Below, piece after piece: positions 35,233 to 43,813 of a stretch of DNA of 64,000 nucleotides. The DNA is from Methylotenera_A sp046598525. Its GTDB lineage: Bacteria > Pseudomonadota > Gammaproteobacteria > Burkholderiales > Methylophilaceae. Position 1 is the stretch's first letter. Every line of letters begins with the position of its first letter. The notes beneath the pieces were generated by a model. It had not been told where the DNA came from, ran no database searches, and saw only the letters and a program-made list of their open reading frames with translations. Location: contig JBKJIJ010000006.1 of the NCBI GenBank assembly GCA_046598525.1, forward strand, positions 65,512-129,511. The letters are read 5' to 3'. Made by a program: the position numbers and the translations under genes.

Positions 35233-35522
35233 AACATCCTCTGGCCAAACGTTCTAACTCCATCGGATTTGATATCACCCAAATATTTAGGTTGACCGGT
35301 AATATCGAATATTTCAACATTGAAAGGAGTGGTGCCACCTGCCATGAAAAGATAAATAAAATTTATGCCTAACGGCATGAAGTATGGCCGTATTACGATA
35401 CGACTTGTTTCATTGTTTGGCTTGGGCGATAGTACAGAAAGTGGTTCAGGTGGTGTGGTTTGACAGCCTGTTAAAGACAAAACAAATACCGATAACAGTA
35501 CGAATAGAGAAGTTTTTTTCAT
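35205..35522 (-). CDS. Hypothetical lipoprotein, probably the 5' half of a frameshifted gene
   Basis: A 105-codon frame with an N-terminal hydrophobic segment and lipobox LTGC (Cys20), then a Pro-rich linker and VEIFDITGQPKYLGDIKSDG. It ends abruptly after RTFGQRMFWSMTLSLV, while the next frame over continues VWPEDVLEYDTEPGMK, which reads as a natural continuation. Either this is a pseudogene split by a one-base deletion or a sequencing error. The function is unknown. Confidence 0.55.
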   Translation of the reverse strand: MKKTSLFVLLSVFVLSLTGCQTTPPEPLSVLSPKPNNETSRIVIRPYFMPLGINFIYLFMAGGTTPFNVEIFDITGQPKYLGDIKSDGVRTFGQRMFWSMTLSLV

Positions 35523-35579
35523 ATTTTTATTTTCTTGAAAACTTTTAAGATTGTTTTAGTAATTATATTACAGTATTTT

Positions 35580-37847
35580 TTAATGTGAAACATCTGCCAC
35601 ATGCAAGCCCGTATTCTGCCTAACATACAGCTCTTCCCATAATTCTTCACTACGCTTATCGCGGGTTAAAAGTGAAAACAAAATCACCATTAAAAACCCT
35701 AATGGAATCGAAATAATACCTGGGTTTTTAAGCCTGAATAGCGGTCTTTCTAAACCTAGCATGCTAGTGCTTTGGTTTGAGTATTTGGCTAAATCTTCTT
35801 TGGCTTTTGCAATTTGTTTTTCTAAAGTGGCTATTTTGGTTTGTGCTTTTTTAGATTCGGCCAATGGGGTGTCATGGTCAATTTCGCTGCCAATCAATAC
35901 TACTTGAAACGGCAGGCTATCCAGCGCTGCTATTTCAGGTTTGGCTGGTTCGGCTTTTTGGCAGAAGGTAAAGAATTCGCAAATCAAGCCTCCACTGGCT
36001 TTTGCGGCAACTGCAGGTTTACCTGCTGCGCCTTCCAGCACTATCTTGGCATCGGTCACCATTTTTTGCGGGTAGGTCATATTGGGTGAAATCAGCACTA
36101 ATAAAATCGCGCTGCCAGCACCAATTAACATGCCCATCACCACGCCTGTGGTGTTGCATTTTTTCCAGTACAGCGTCAGAAATATTGCAGGTAAGTTGCT
36201 GCTAGCCGCTACGGCAAATGCCATGCCGACTAAATGAGCCACGTTTTGACCTTTGGCCAGCATGCCGATAATAATCGCCACAATGCCCACGCCAATGCTG
36301 GCGATGCGCGCGGCTTTTATTTGTTGTTGCTGAGTCGCATTGCCTTCTTTAATCACGTTTACATATAAATCGTGCGCAATGGCGCTAGCCGAGGCCAGCA
36401 CTAAACCAGCGACAACGGCGACAATCGTGGCAAAGGCGACAGCCGCCACAAAGGCCAGCATAAAGTTGCCCAGTAGAGAGTTTTCGCCACCACCTAAATA
36501 TTGTGCAAGTAGTGGCGCCGCCATATTGCCACCTTTATCAATGCCACCTATGGTTTCTGGCCCAACATGCATGGCGGCGCCAAAGCCTAAAAACAGCGTG
36601 AGTACATAAAAGCCGCCAATAATCGCCATGGCCCACACCACGCTTTTACGCGCTTCTTGCGCGTTTGGCACGGTAAAAAAGCGCATTAAAATATGTGGCA
36701 AACCGGCGGTGCCAAATACCAAGGCCATGCCTAGGCTAATCTGGTCGATTGGGTCTTTCAAAAATAAGCCGGGCTCTAAAAAGCGTTGCCCAAGCTCTTG
36801 TGCGCTCATATTGCTGGCGGCTGTACCAAGTAATTTAGCCACTTGCGCTTGAATTTTTGTGTCATCGACTACGGCTTGCAGAAAAGCGGGCAGGCTAAAT
36901 CCATAAGGTAGCCAGACTAAAGTCACCAAGACTAATGAAGCAATCACCAGCAAAACCGCTTTGACGATTTGCACATAAGTGGTGGCCACCATACCGCCAA
37001 ATACCACGTAAGCCAGCATCAGGCAGCCAACCACAATCACCGAAATTTCGTAATCGATGCCAATTAAAGTTTTGACCAATACGCCGCCGCCGACCATTTG
37101 TGCGGTTAGGTAGAAAATAGATACGGTAATGGTAGAAAGCGCGGCAATAATGCGCGCTTTTTTGGGGTCGTTTCGAAACGCCAGAATATCGCCTAGCGTA
37201 TATTTGCCAATGTTGCGGCAGGGTTCGGCAATCACTAATAGCACCGCAATATAGCCCATTAAAAAGCCCACTGAATACATAAAGCCATCGTAGCCATATA
37301 AAGAGATTAGCCCAGCAATACCCAAAAATGAGGCGGCAGAAAGATAATCGCCTGCAATTGCCCAGCCGTTTTGCAAGCCTGAGATTGAATTGCCTGCAGC
37401 GTAAAAATCGGCGGTAGATTTAACGCGCTTGCTGGCCCAATAGGTGATGTACATGGTGGCGCCAATAATGCTGCTGAACACTAAAAAGGTGAGCCAGCGA
37501 TATTCACTGGCGACCGCGCCAGCGGCTAATACTGGTGTGGCTTGCAGGCTTGAAAAAATGAACAAGACTTTAGCAAAGTTTCTTTTTGTTATTAAAGTTA
37601 CAAACTTCGTCATACCAGCGTAGGCTGGTATCCAGGCCAGCAACATGTTCACTGTTGTGGCAAGAATAATAAAGTTACGGTTCAAATTAATAGTGGAAAT
37701 GGACATCATCACTTTAAAGGTATTCACAGCGCTATGCACCTTGACTGGATTCCAGCCTGCGCTGGAATGACGGGTTTTGGGTGTTTTAGATTTGGTGGTT
37801 TTGGGTAAAGCTATAGAAAGTATTTTTGTAGTTTTGACAAGATTCAT
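35580..37847 (-). CDS. actP: Sodium:solute symporter, ActP (acetate permease) type, with repeat-derived N-terminus
   Basis: A 755-residue transporter of the SSS family with about 13-14 membrane segments. ADFYAAGNSISGLQNGWAIAGDYLSAASFLG and TLGDILAFRNDPKKARI are typical of ActP. Its start overlaps the stop of the DUF485 gene (ATGA), as in yjcH-actP. Two oddities are visible. Residues about 25-80 (RHSSAGWNPV and AWIPAYAGMT) are translations of inverted dispersed repeats inserted between the coupled start and the signal-like LQATPVLAAGA. Near the C-terminus an inserted soluble, partly coiled-coil segment (about 590-703) separates the last membrane segments. Acetate is the likely substrate; other short acids are possible. 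Confidence 0.8.
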   Translation of the reverse strand: MNLVKTTKILSIALPKTTKSKTPKTRHSSAGWNPVKVHSAVNTFKVMMSISTINLNRNFIILATTVNMLLAWIPAYAGMTKFVTLITKRNFAKVLFIFSSLQATPVLAAGAVASEYRWLTFLVFSSIIGATMYITYWASKRVKSTADFYAAGNSISGLQNGWAIAGDYLSAASFLGIAGLISLYGYDGFMYSVGFLMGYIAVLLVIAEPCRNIGKYTLGDILAFRNDPKKARIIAALSTITVSIFYLTAQMVGGGVLVKTLIGIDYEISVIVVGCLMLAYVVFGGMVATTYVQIVKAVLLVIASLVLVTLVWLPYGFSLPAFLQAVVDDTKIQAQVAKLLGTAASNMSAQELGQRFLEPGLFLKDPIDQISLGMALVFGTAGLPHILMRFFTVPNAQEARKSVVWAMAIIGGFYVLTLFLGFGAAMHVGPETIGGIDKGGNMAAPLLAQYLGGGENSLLGNFMLAFVAAVAFATIVAVVAGLVLASASAIAHDLYVNVIKEGNATQQQQIKAARIASIGVGIVAIIIGMLAKGQNVAHLVGMAFAVAASSNLPAIFLTLYWKKCNTTGVVMGMLIGAGSAILLVLISPNMTYPQKMVTDAKIVLEGAAGKPAVAAKASGGLICEFFTFCQKAEPAKPEIAALDSLPFQVVLIGSEIDHDTPLAESKKAQTKIATLEKQIAKAKEDLAKYSNQSTSMLGLERPLFRLKNPGIISIPLGFLMVILFSLLTRDKRSEELWEELYVRQNTGLHVADVSH
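37609..37771. repeat. Inverted pair of GTCATNCCAGC-type repeats inside the symporter gene
   Basis: GTCATACCAGCGTAGGCTGG at 37609-37635 and its inverted relative CCAGCCTGCGCTGGAATGAC at 37745-37771 bracket about 110 bases. They belong to the same family as the palindrome at 34359-34384. Both lie in the 5' end of the symporter reading frame and stay in frame. Confidence 0.8.
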
Positions 37848-38173
37848 GCCACGCCCTTAATATTGTGTGCATCTTCAATTAACGCTTTCGCGCGCGCATC
37901 AAATTCGCGGTTGGCGCGTTTGGCGTAAATGGCGGCAATGCACCAAGCCACAATAAATTGGCTGAGTGCAAACAACAAACCACTATTGATAACGCCCCAA
38001 ATTTTGATGGTTAAAATGGGCTGAAAATAGGCGGCGGCAATTGGCAGGCAGAAAAAATAAATCAACGCAAACAACATCATGCGCCACAAAAAGCGATTTT
38101 TATCTTTGTGTAAAGCCTGAAAACGCGGGTCTGCCTCAATGGCTTGCCAATTAATATTGCTATTTTTAATCAT
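37844..38173 (-). CDS. DUF485 membrane protein (YjcH-like)
   Basis: A 109-residue protein with two membrane segments (about residues 31-53 and 63-85) and the DUF485 arrangement FQALHKDKNRFLWRMMLFALIYFF, followed by a charged C-terminal helix. In E. coli the homologue YjcH precedes actP; here the stop codon likewise overlaps the start of the symporter gene, so the two are translationally coupled. Its role is thought to be accessory to acetate transport but is not known. Confidence 0.88.
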   Translation of the reverse strand: MIKNSNINWQAIEADPRFQALHKDKNRFLWRMMLFALIYFFCLPIAAAYFQPILTIKIWGVINSGLLFALSQFIVAWCIAAIYAKRANREFDARAKALIEDAHNIKGVA

Positions 38174-38278
38174 GGTTTACCTTAAAATTTATTCTTAGCA
38201 AAGCACTAATTAAGCGTGATTTTAGGGGTGCTTTTGCTAGTTATTGTACTGGCTTTGCGGTAAAATTGTTTCCCGTCT

Positions 38279-38296
38279 GTACGAGCTCATTCGTAC
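38279..38296 (+). promoter_or_regulatory. Hairpin in the pyrG leader
   Basis: GTACGA and TCGTAC form a six-base stem around GCTCAT, 19 bases upstream of the pyrG start and next to its CAAGGG ribosome-binding site. No T tract follows. A regulatory role is possible but not shown. Confidence 0.35.
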
Positions 38297-38315
38297 GCTA
38301 ATATTCAAGGGTTTT

Positions 38316-39947
38316 ATGACCAAATATGTATTCGTCACTGGCGGTGTAGTTTCTTCTTTAGGTAAAGGTATCGCGGCCGCCAGCCTCGGTGCAATCCTCG
38401 AATCGCGTGGCATCAAAGTCACCATGCTCAAGCTAGATCCCTATATTAACGTTGATCCCGGCACGATGTCGCCTTTTCAGCACGGCGAAGTTTTTGTGAC
38501 CGATGACGGCGCCGAAACCGATTTGGATTTGGGGCATTATGAGCGTTTTATTAGCCAGCGCATGGCAAAACGCAATAGCTTTACCACAGGCCAAATTTAT
38601 GAAACGGTGATTAAAAAAGAGCGTCGCGGTGAGTACTTGGGCAAAACCGTGCAGGTGATTCCGCACATTACCGATGAAATTAAAAATCATATTAAACGCG
38701 GCGCAGAAGGCGCCGATGTGGCGATTGTGGAAGTTGGCGGCACGGTGGGCGATATTGAATCGCTGCCGTTTTTAGAAGCCATTCGCCAAATGGGTTTTGA
38801 AGAAGGCCGCAACAATGCCTGCTATGTGCATTTAACCTTATTGCCGTGGATTCCAACCGCGGGCGAGCTTAAAACTAAACCTACGCAACACAGTGTAAAA
38901 GAGTTGCGCCAAATCGGTATTCAGCCGGATATTTTATTGTGCCGCGCCGAACGTGATATTCCAGAAGATGAAAAACGCAAAATTGCCCTGTTTACCAATG
39001 TGGCTTATGAGGCGGTAATTAGCGCGATTGATAGTGATTCAATCTATAAAATTCCAGGCTTATTGCACGATCAAATGATGGATGAAATTGTTTGTCACAA
39101 ATTGAATATTTTGGCCAAGGCTGCCGATTTAACCGCGTGGAAAAATATTGTTACGCGCATTGAAAACCCAAAATACACCGCCAATATTGCATTTGTGGGT
39201 AAATATGTCGATTTAACCGAAAGCTATAAATCGCTGACCGAAGCCTTGATCCATGCGGGTATTCACACCGAATCAAAAGTGAAAATCCACTATATTGATA
39301 GTGAAGAAATTGAAGCGTCTGGTACAGATGTGCTGAAAAATATGGACGCGATTTTGATTCCGGGTGGATTTGGCGTGCGTGGTACAGAAGGCAAAATCGC
39401 CGCGATTCAATACGCGCGCGTGAATAAAATCCCTTATTTAGGTATTTGTTTAGGCATGCAATTAGCGGTGATTGAGTTTGCGCGTAATGTGGCAGGCTTA
39501 GCAGGCGCCAATAGTACCGAATTTAATGCAGATGCACCGCACAAGCTGATAGGCCTGATTGATGAGTGGCAAGATGCAAATGGCAAAGTTGAAAAACGCG
39601 ATGAAAATTCGGATTTGGGTGGCACTATGCGTTTAGGTGCGCAATCATGCCCAACAGTGGCTGATACATTAGCTGCCAGCATTTATGGCACACAAGTAAG
39701 TGAGCGCCATCGCCATCGTTATGAAGTCAATAATCACTATGTAGACCAATTAAAAGCAGCCGGTTTGGTGATTTCGGCGCGTACTACAGGTGAAGATTTG
39801 TGTGAAATGATTGAATTGCCCAAAGCCACGCATCCATGGTTTGTGGCTTGCCAGTTTCACCCCGAATTCACCTCAAACCCGCGCGCAGGCCACCCGTTAT
39901 TTAAAGCCTATGTGCAAGCGGCATTAGACAATAAGGCTAAAAAATAA
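38316..39947 (+). CDS. pyrG: CTP synthase
   Basis: A 543-residue enzyme converting UTP, ATP and glutamine to CTP. The synthetase domain starts MTKYVFVTGGVVSSLGKGIAA, and the C-terminal class I glutamine amidotransferase domain has the nucleophile Cys in YLGICLGMQ and the catalytic HPE in FHPEF. The frame is open to 38244, but the ATG at 38316 fits the family and has a CAAGGG ribosome-binding site. It heads the pyrG-kdsA-eno-ftsB cluster that is conserved in many proteobacteria. Confidence 0.97.
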   Translation: MTKYVFVTGGVVSSLGKGIAAASLGAILESRGIKVTMLKLDPYINVDPGTMSPFQHGEVFVTDDGAETDLDLGHYERFISQRMAKRNSFTTGQIYETVIKKERRGEYLGKTVQVIPHITDEIKNHIKRGAEGADVAIVEVGGTVGDIESLPFLEAIRQMGFEEGRNNACYVHLTLLPWIPTAGELKTKPTQHSVKELRQIGIQPDILLCRAERDIPEDEKRKIALFTNVAYEAVISAIDSDSIYKIPGLLHDQMMDEIVCHKLNILAKAADLTAWKNIVTRIENPKYTANIAFVGKYVDLTESYKSLTEALIHAGIHTESKVKIHYIDSEEIEASGTDVLKNMDAILIPGGFGVRGTEGKIAAIQYARVNKIPYLGICLGMQLAVIEFARNVAGLAGANSTEFNADAPHKLIGLIDEWQDANGKVEKRDENSDLGGTMRLGAQSCPTVADTLAASIYGTQVSERHRHRYEVNNHYVDQLKAAGLVISARTTGEDLCEMIELPKATHPWFVACQFHPEFTSNPRAGHPLFKAYVQAALDNKAKK

Positions 39948-40787
39948 ATGAAATTATGTAATTTTGATGTAGGTCTTGATCATCCGCTATTTTTAATTGC
40001 TGGTCCTTGCGTGATTGAATCGCGTGAGTTTGCGATTGAAACAGCAGGCAAGTTAAAAGAAATTGCCGAAAAAGTGGGGATTCCGTTTATTTATAAATCG
40101 AGTTATGACAAAGCCAATAGAAGTTCCACCAAAACATTTCGCGGTTTTGGCATGGACGAAGGTTTGCGCATTTTAGATGAAGTACGCAGCCAAATTGGCG
40201 TACCAGTGCTAACCGATGTGCATACCACAGAGCAGGTGCCGCATGTGGCAGCGGTGGTGGATGTGTTGCAAACGCCCGCTTTTTTGTGCCGCCAGACCGA
40301 TTTTATTGGGGCGGTTGCAACATGTGGCAAGCCAGTGAATATTAAAAAAGGCCAATTCTTAGCCCCGCACGATATGTTGCAAGTGGTGAATAAAGCCAAG
40401 GAAGCCAATGGCGGCGCGGACACCATTATGGTGTGTGAGCGCGGTGCTAGCTTTGGTTATAATACCTTGATATCCGATATGCGTGGTTTGGCGATTATGC
40501 GCGAAACCAATTGCCCGGTGGTATTTGATGCCACACACTCTGTGCAACAACCAGGCGGGCAAGGCGACAAGAGCGGTGGGCATCGTGAGCATGTGCCTGT
40601 ATTAGCACGTGCAGCGGTGGCTAGCGGTATTGCGGGCGTATTTATGGAAACGCACCCAGACCCATCAAAAGCCTTGTCTGATGGCCCCAATGCGTGGCCT
40701 TTACACAAAATGGAAGACTTATTGCATTTATTGGTAGACTTGGATAAATTGGTTAAAAGAGCCGGATTCATTGAATCTACGCTATAA
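39948..40787 (+). CDS. kdsA: 3-deoxy-8-phosphooctulonate synthase
   Basis: A 279-residue aldolase-type synthase that joins arabinose 5-phosphate and phosphoenolpyruvate to form KDO 8-phosphate for lipopolysaccharide. Characteristic blocks are FLIAGPCVIESREFA, FIYKSSYDKANRSS, DVHTTEQ, FLCRQTDF, DATHSVQQPGG and ETHPDPSKALSDGPN. The ATG directly follows the pyrG stop codon, so the genes are cotranscribed and probably coupled. Confidence 0.97.
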   Translation: MKLCNFDVGLDHPLFLIAGPCVIESREFAIETAGKLKEIAEKVGIPFIYKSSYDKANRSSTKTFRGFGMDEGLRILDEVRSQIGVPVLTDVHTTEQVPHVAAVVDVLQTPAFLCRQTDFIGAVATCGKPVNIKKGQFLAPHDMLQVVNKAKEANGGADTIMVCERGASFGYNTLISDMRGLAIMRETNCPVVFDATHSVQQPGGQGDKSGGHREHVPVLARAAVASGIAGVFMETHPDPSKALSDGPNAWPLHKMEDLLHLLVDLDKLVKRAGFIESTL

Positions 40788-40863
40788 AAAAAGCCGTTTT
40801 AAAAATAAAAGCTTTAAAAACTAACGTATTTTAATAATTAACGATTAAATTTTAGGATTAAAC

Positions 40864-42150
40864 ATGAGCGCCATTGTAGATATTATCGCCCGCGAAATTT
40901 TAGATTCACGCGGTAACCCAACTGTTGAGTGTGATGTGCTGTTAGAAAGCGGCGTAATTGGCCGTGCAGCAGTGCCTTCTGGCGCATCTACTGGCGCTAA
41001 AGAAGCAATGGAATTACGCGATGGCGATGCAGCCCGTTATTTAGGCAAAGGCGTTTTGCAAGCGGTTGAAAATGTAAACACAGAAATTACCGAAGCGATT
41101 ATTGGCTTAGATTGCGAAGAGCAAAGCTTTATTGATAAAACATTAATTGAGCTAGATGGCACAGAAAACAAAGACCGTTTGGGCGCCAATTCGATTTTAG
41201 CGGTTTCAATGGCGTGTGCGCGTGCAGCGGCTGAAGAATCTGGCTTGCCTTTGTATCGCTATTTAGGCGGCTCTGGCGGCATGCAATTGCCAACCCCAAT
41301 GATGAACATCATCAACGGCGGCGCGCATGCGGATAACTCAGTGGATATGCAAGAATTTATGATTATTCCCGCTGGTTTGCCAACATTTAGAGAAGCCATG
41401 CGTTGCGGCGCTGAGATTTTCCATCAATTAAAGAAAACGCTACACAAAAAAGGTTTGGCCACTACAGTGGGTGATGAAGGTGGTTTTGCGCCTAATTTGC
41501 CATCAAACGAAGCGGCCATTCAATTAATTTTAGAAGCGATTTCAGCCGCTGGCTATGAGCCAGGCCGTGATGTGTATTTAGGACTAGATTGCGCCAGTAC
41601 TGAATTTTACAAAGACGGCAAATACCATTTGGAATCAGAAGGTTTATCACTGACTTCAGCGCAATTTACCGATTACCTAGCCACTTGGGTAGATAAATAC
41701 CCAATCATCAGTATTGAAGATGGTATGGGCGAATTTGACTGGGATGGCTGGGATATTTTAACCAAACGCTTAGGCAAAACCACCCAATTGGTTGGCGATG
41801 ACTTGTTTGTGACCAATGCAAAAATCTTGCGTGAAGGCATTAAACGCGGCGTGGCAAACTCTGTTTTAATCAAAGTAAACCAAATTGGTACCTTAACCGA
41901 AACATTTGAAACCATTGAAATGGCTAAACGCGCGGGTTACACGGCTGTTGTGTCACATCGCTCTGGCGAAACAGAAGATACAACCATTGCCGATATATCG
42001 GTTGCGACTAATGCGCTGCAAATTAAAACAGGCTCTTTATGCCGCAGTGAGCGTATTGCTAAATACAACCAACTATTGCGTATTGAAGAAGAGTTGGGCG
42101 ACGCGACGAGTTATGCAGGTATGTCAGCGTTTTACCAATTGTTTAAGTAA
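40864..42150 (+). CDS. eno: Enolase
   Basis: A 428-residue glycolytic enzyme that converts 2-phosphoglycerate to phosphoenolpyruvate. It opens with IVDIIAREILDSRGNPTVECDV and has PSGASTGAKEA, the metal ligands in the GLDCAS, SIEDGM and VGDDLF segments, the catalytic lysine in LIKVNQIGT, and SHRSGETEDT. Length and motifs are typical. It is third in the pyrG-kdsA-eno-ftsB cluster. The gap to ftsB contains a hairpin repeat. Confidence 0.98.
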   Translation: MSAIVDIIAREILDSRGNPTVECDVLLESGVIGRAAVPSGASTGAKEAMELRDGDAARYLGKGVLQAVENVNTEITEAIIGLDCEEQSFIDKTLIELDGTENKDRLGANSILAVSMACARAAAEESGLPLYRYLGGSGGMQLPTPMMNIINGGAHADNSVDMQEFMIIPAGLPTFREAMRCGAEIFHQLKKTLHKKGLATTVGDEGGFAPNLPSNEAAIQLILEAISAAGYEPGRDVYLGLDCASTEFYKDGKYHLESEGLSLTSAQFTDYLATWVDKYPIISIEDGMGEFDWDGWDILTKRLGKTTQLVGDDLFVTNAKILREGIKRGVANSVLIKVNQIGTLTETFETIEMAKRAGYTAVVSHRSGETEDTTIADISVATNALQIKTGSLCRSERIAKYNQLLRIEEELGDATSYAGMSAFYQLFK

Positions 42151-42160
42151 CTTTAGTCAG

Positions 42161-42284
42161 CAAAATAAATGATTTGGGATGCAGTGCAAGGCGCGCGGCG
42201 CGCAGTAGCCGAAATAGTATGTATTAATACATTGAGGTTGCGAGCACCGCAGCAACGCCGCAATGCGCCCAAAGCATTGTTTTG
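42161..42284 (+). repeat. Hairpin repeat element, copy C (between eno and ftsB)
   Basis: A 124-bp palindrome with arms 42161-42187 and about 42260-42284 that pair at roughly 21 positions, with the shared TTTGGG/CCCAAA block. The core again starts CAAGGCGCG (42187) and ends GCAACGC (42258), 72 bases against 71 in copies A and B, but its interior is different and GC-rich (GCGCGCGGCGCGC). The right arm overlaps the TTG start of ftsB. Confidence 0.75.
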
Positions 42285-42695
42285 AAAGCCTTAACCTTAA
42301 TCTTTGTTATTTTAATTGCCTTGCTACAGTACCCACTGTGGCTGGGCAAGGGTAGCTGGTTGCGCGTTTGGAATGTTAAGCAGCAAATAAGCAGCCAAAA
42401 AGACAAAAATAAAACGTTTAAACAGCGTAACGAAACCTTGGGTGCCGAAGTGCGTGATTTAAAGCAGGGTAACGCGGCAATTGAAGAACGCGCGCGTAGC
42501 GAGCTGGGCATGATTAAGCAAGATGAAGTGTTTTATCAGGTAATTGATCAACCCATGCCCACCATGTTGCCTAACCAATTGCCTGAGGTGGGGCTCAGTG
42601 CGCCTAATCAAGCTATTCAGAATCAAGTTAAACAAGTTCCAGCCAAGCAAAATGCAGCGGTAACCACCACTGCACCAGCTTCAAACACACCTTAA
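42282..42695 (+). CDS. ftsB: Cell division protein FtsB
   Basis: A 137-residue bitopic protein of the divisome: a membrane segment at about residues 4-21 (LTLIFVILIALLQYPLWLG) and a periplasmic coiled coil (about 28-70) with the FtsB-typical NxxLxAEVxDLKxGxxAIEERARxELGMI pattern. FtsB bridges FtsL and FtsQ to switch on septal synthesis. The last 45 residues are Pro/Gln/Ala-rich and longer than in E. coli FtsB (103). The TTG start lies at the end of hairpin repeat copy C. Placement after eno is the usual proteobacterial order. Its stop overlaps the convergent ygfZ end. Confidence 0.9.
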   Translation: MKALTLIFVILIALLQYPLWLGKGSWLRVWNVKQQISSQKDKNKTFKQRNETLGAEVRDLKQGNAAIEERARSELGMIKQDEVFYQVIDQPMPTMLPNQLPEVGLSAPNQAIQNQVKQVPAKQNAAVTTTAPASNTP

Positions 42696-43813
42696 GTCAT
42701 TTCATCATTTAAAGGGTAGGGCTGCGGTTTTAGGTAAATCGCGGCATTATTCCAAGTTAGATTTCCCAACTGTTTTGCCTCAGTGCGCAGTTCAAGTAGC
42801 GCATCAAAAGTGCCTGCTTGATTCGGCGCCACTCTAACCACTTGCCCAACATCGCTATTGGCATTATCTAAAATCTTATCGCCTTCAATCGGCGCTATGT
42901 TTGATGCGATTGTTGCCAAATAAGTACGGCGTTTTACTTTGCCCAAATAGTGCGTGCGCGCCACAATTTCTTGGCCTGTGTAGCAACCTTTTTTAAAGTT
43001 AATACCGTTTAAGATATCCAAGTTAAGCATTTGCGGCACAAATTGCTCTTGGGTTTTAGGCATAACATCTGGCATGCCACTCTGTATATCTAACCAATCC
43101 CAGCAAGGCTTTCCAACCAACTGGCAATCGGCTTTAAGCGCGTCAAATAGCGCAGCTGCGTTACTACTATCAGTGAACACTTGAAAGCGCGCATGGCCTG
43201 CAATAGTCGGTAATTTTAAAATAGCCGCGTTATCTAAGCTGACCAATTCATAATCTTGCGTAGGAATTTGCGAAAAAAGTGGCAATAATAATTCGTGCGC
43301 ATTTGGGCCATTGATGCCAAATTTAATGATGCTTTCCGACACATCTTTAATATCCACTTTGCTGCGCATTACATACATTTTAAGGCGCTTCATAATCGGC
43401 TCTAACAAAGCGCGATTAAGCTGTAAATGTATATGATCGCGATGAGCAAAAGCTAAAAATAGTGCCAACAAACGGCCTTTTGGGCTGCAATAGCCAGAAA
43501 AATGCGCATTATTGCCGGTTAACAAATTCACATCATTGGTGACTTGCCCTTGCAAAAAACTCACTGCATCGGCACCACTGACTTCTAGCAAACCAATATG
43601 CGTTAAATCGCACAGTGTATTTGCATGCGTTATGGCTGAAATTTCTGCTTGAGCATTAACATATTGATTTATTACACCTTCTTTAATCACGGCGTCATAT
43701 TTTGTAAATCCTAATTGCCATTCTGATGCGGTCATGCGATTATCTGCCTTTGCGTAATTTTTATACTGGTGTATTAAATGAAGACGCTGTTTATTAAACC
43801 AATCGTTATTCAT
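42692..43813 (-). CDS. ygfZ: Folate-binding protein YgfZ
   Basis: A 373-residue protein of the GcvT-like YgfZ/IBA57 family. The signature KKGCYTGQEIVARTHYLGKVKRR contains the conserved Cys. YgfZ uses tetrahydrofolate to support repair or assembly of certain Fe-S enzymes, such as MiaB. Its ATG at 43813 lies 36 bases inside the divergent ygfX frame. A later ATG at 43735 would remove the overlap and leave the conserved core, so the start is uncertain. The gene is convergent with ftsB. Confidence 0.92.
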   Translation of the reverse strand: MNNDWFNKQRLHLIHQYKNYAKADNRMTASEWQLGFTKYDAVIKEGVINQYVNAQAEISAITHANTLCDLTHIGLLEVSGADAVSFLQGQVTNDVNLLTGNNAHFSGYCSPKGRLLALFLAFAHRDHIHLQLNRALLEPIMKRLKMYVMRSKVDIKDVSESIIKFGINGPNAHELLLPLFSQIPTQDYELVSLDNAAILKLPTIAGHARFQVFTDSSNAAALFDALKADCQLVGKPCWDWLDIQSGMPDVMPKTQEQFVPQMLNLDILNGINFKKGCYTGQEIVARTHYLGKVKRRTYLATIASNIAPIEGDKILDNANSDVGQVVRVAPNQAGTFDALLELRTEAKQLGNLTWNNAAIYLKPQPYPLNDEMT

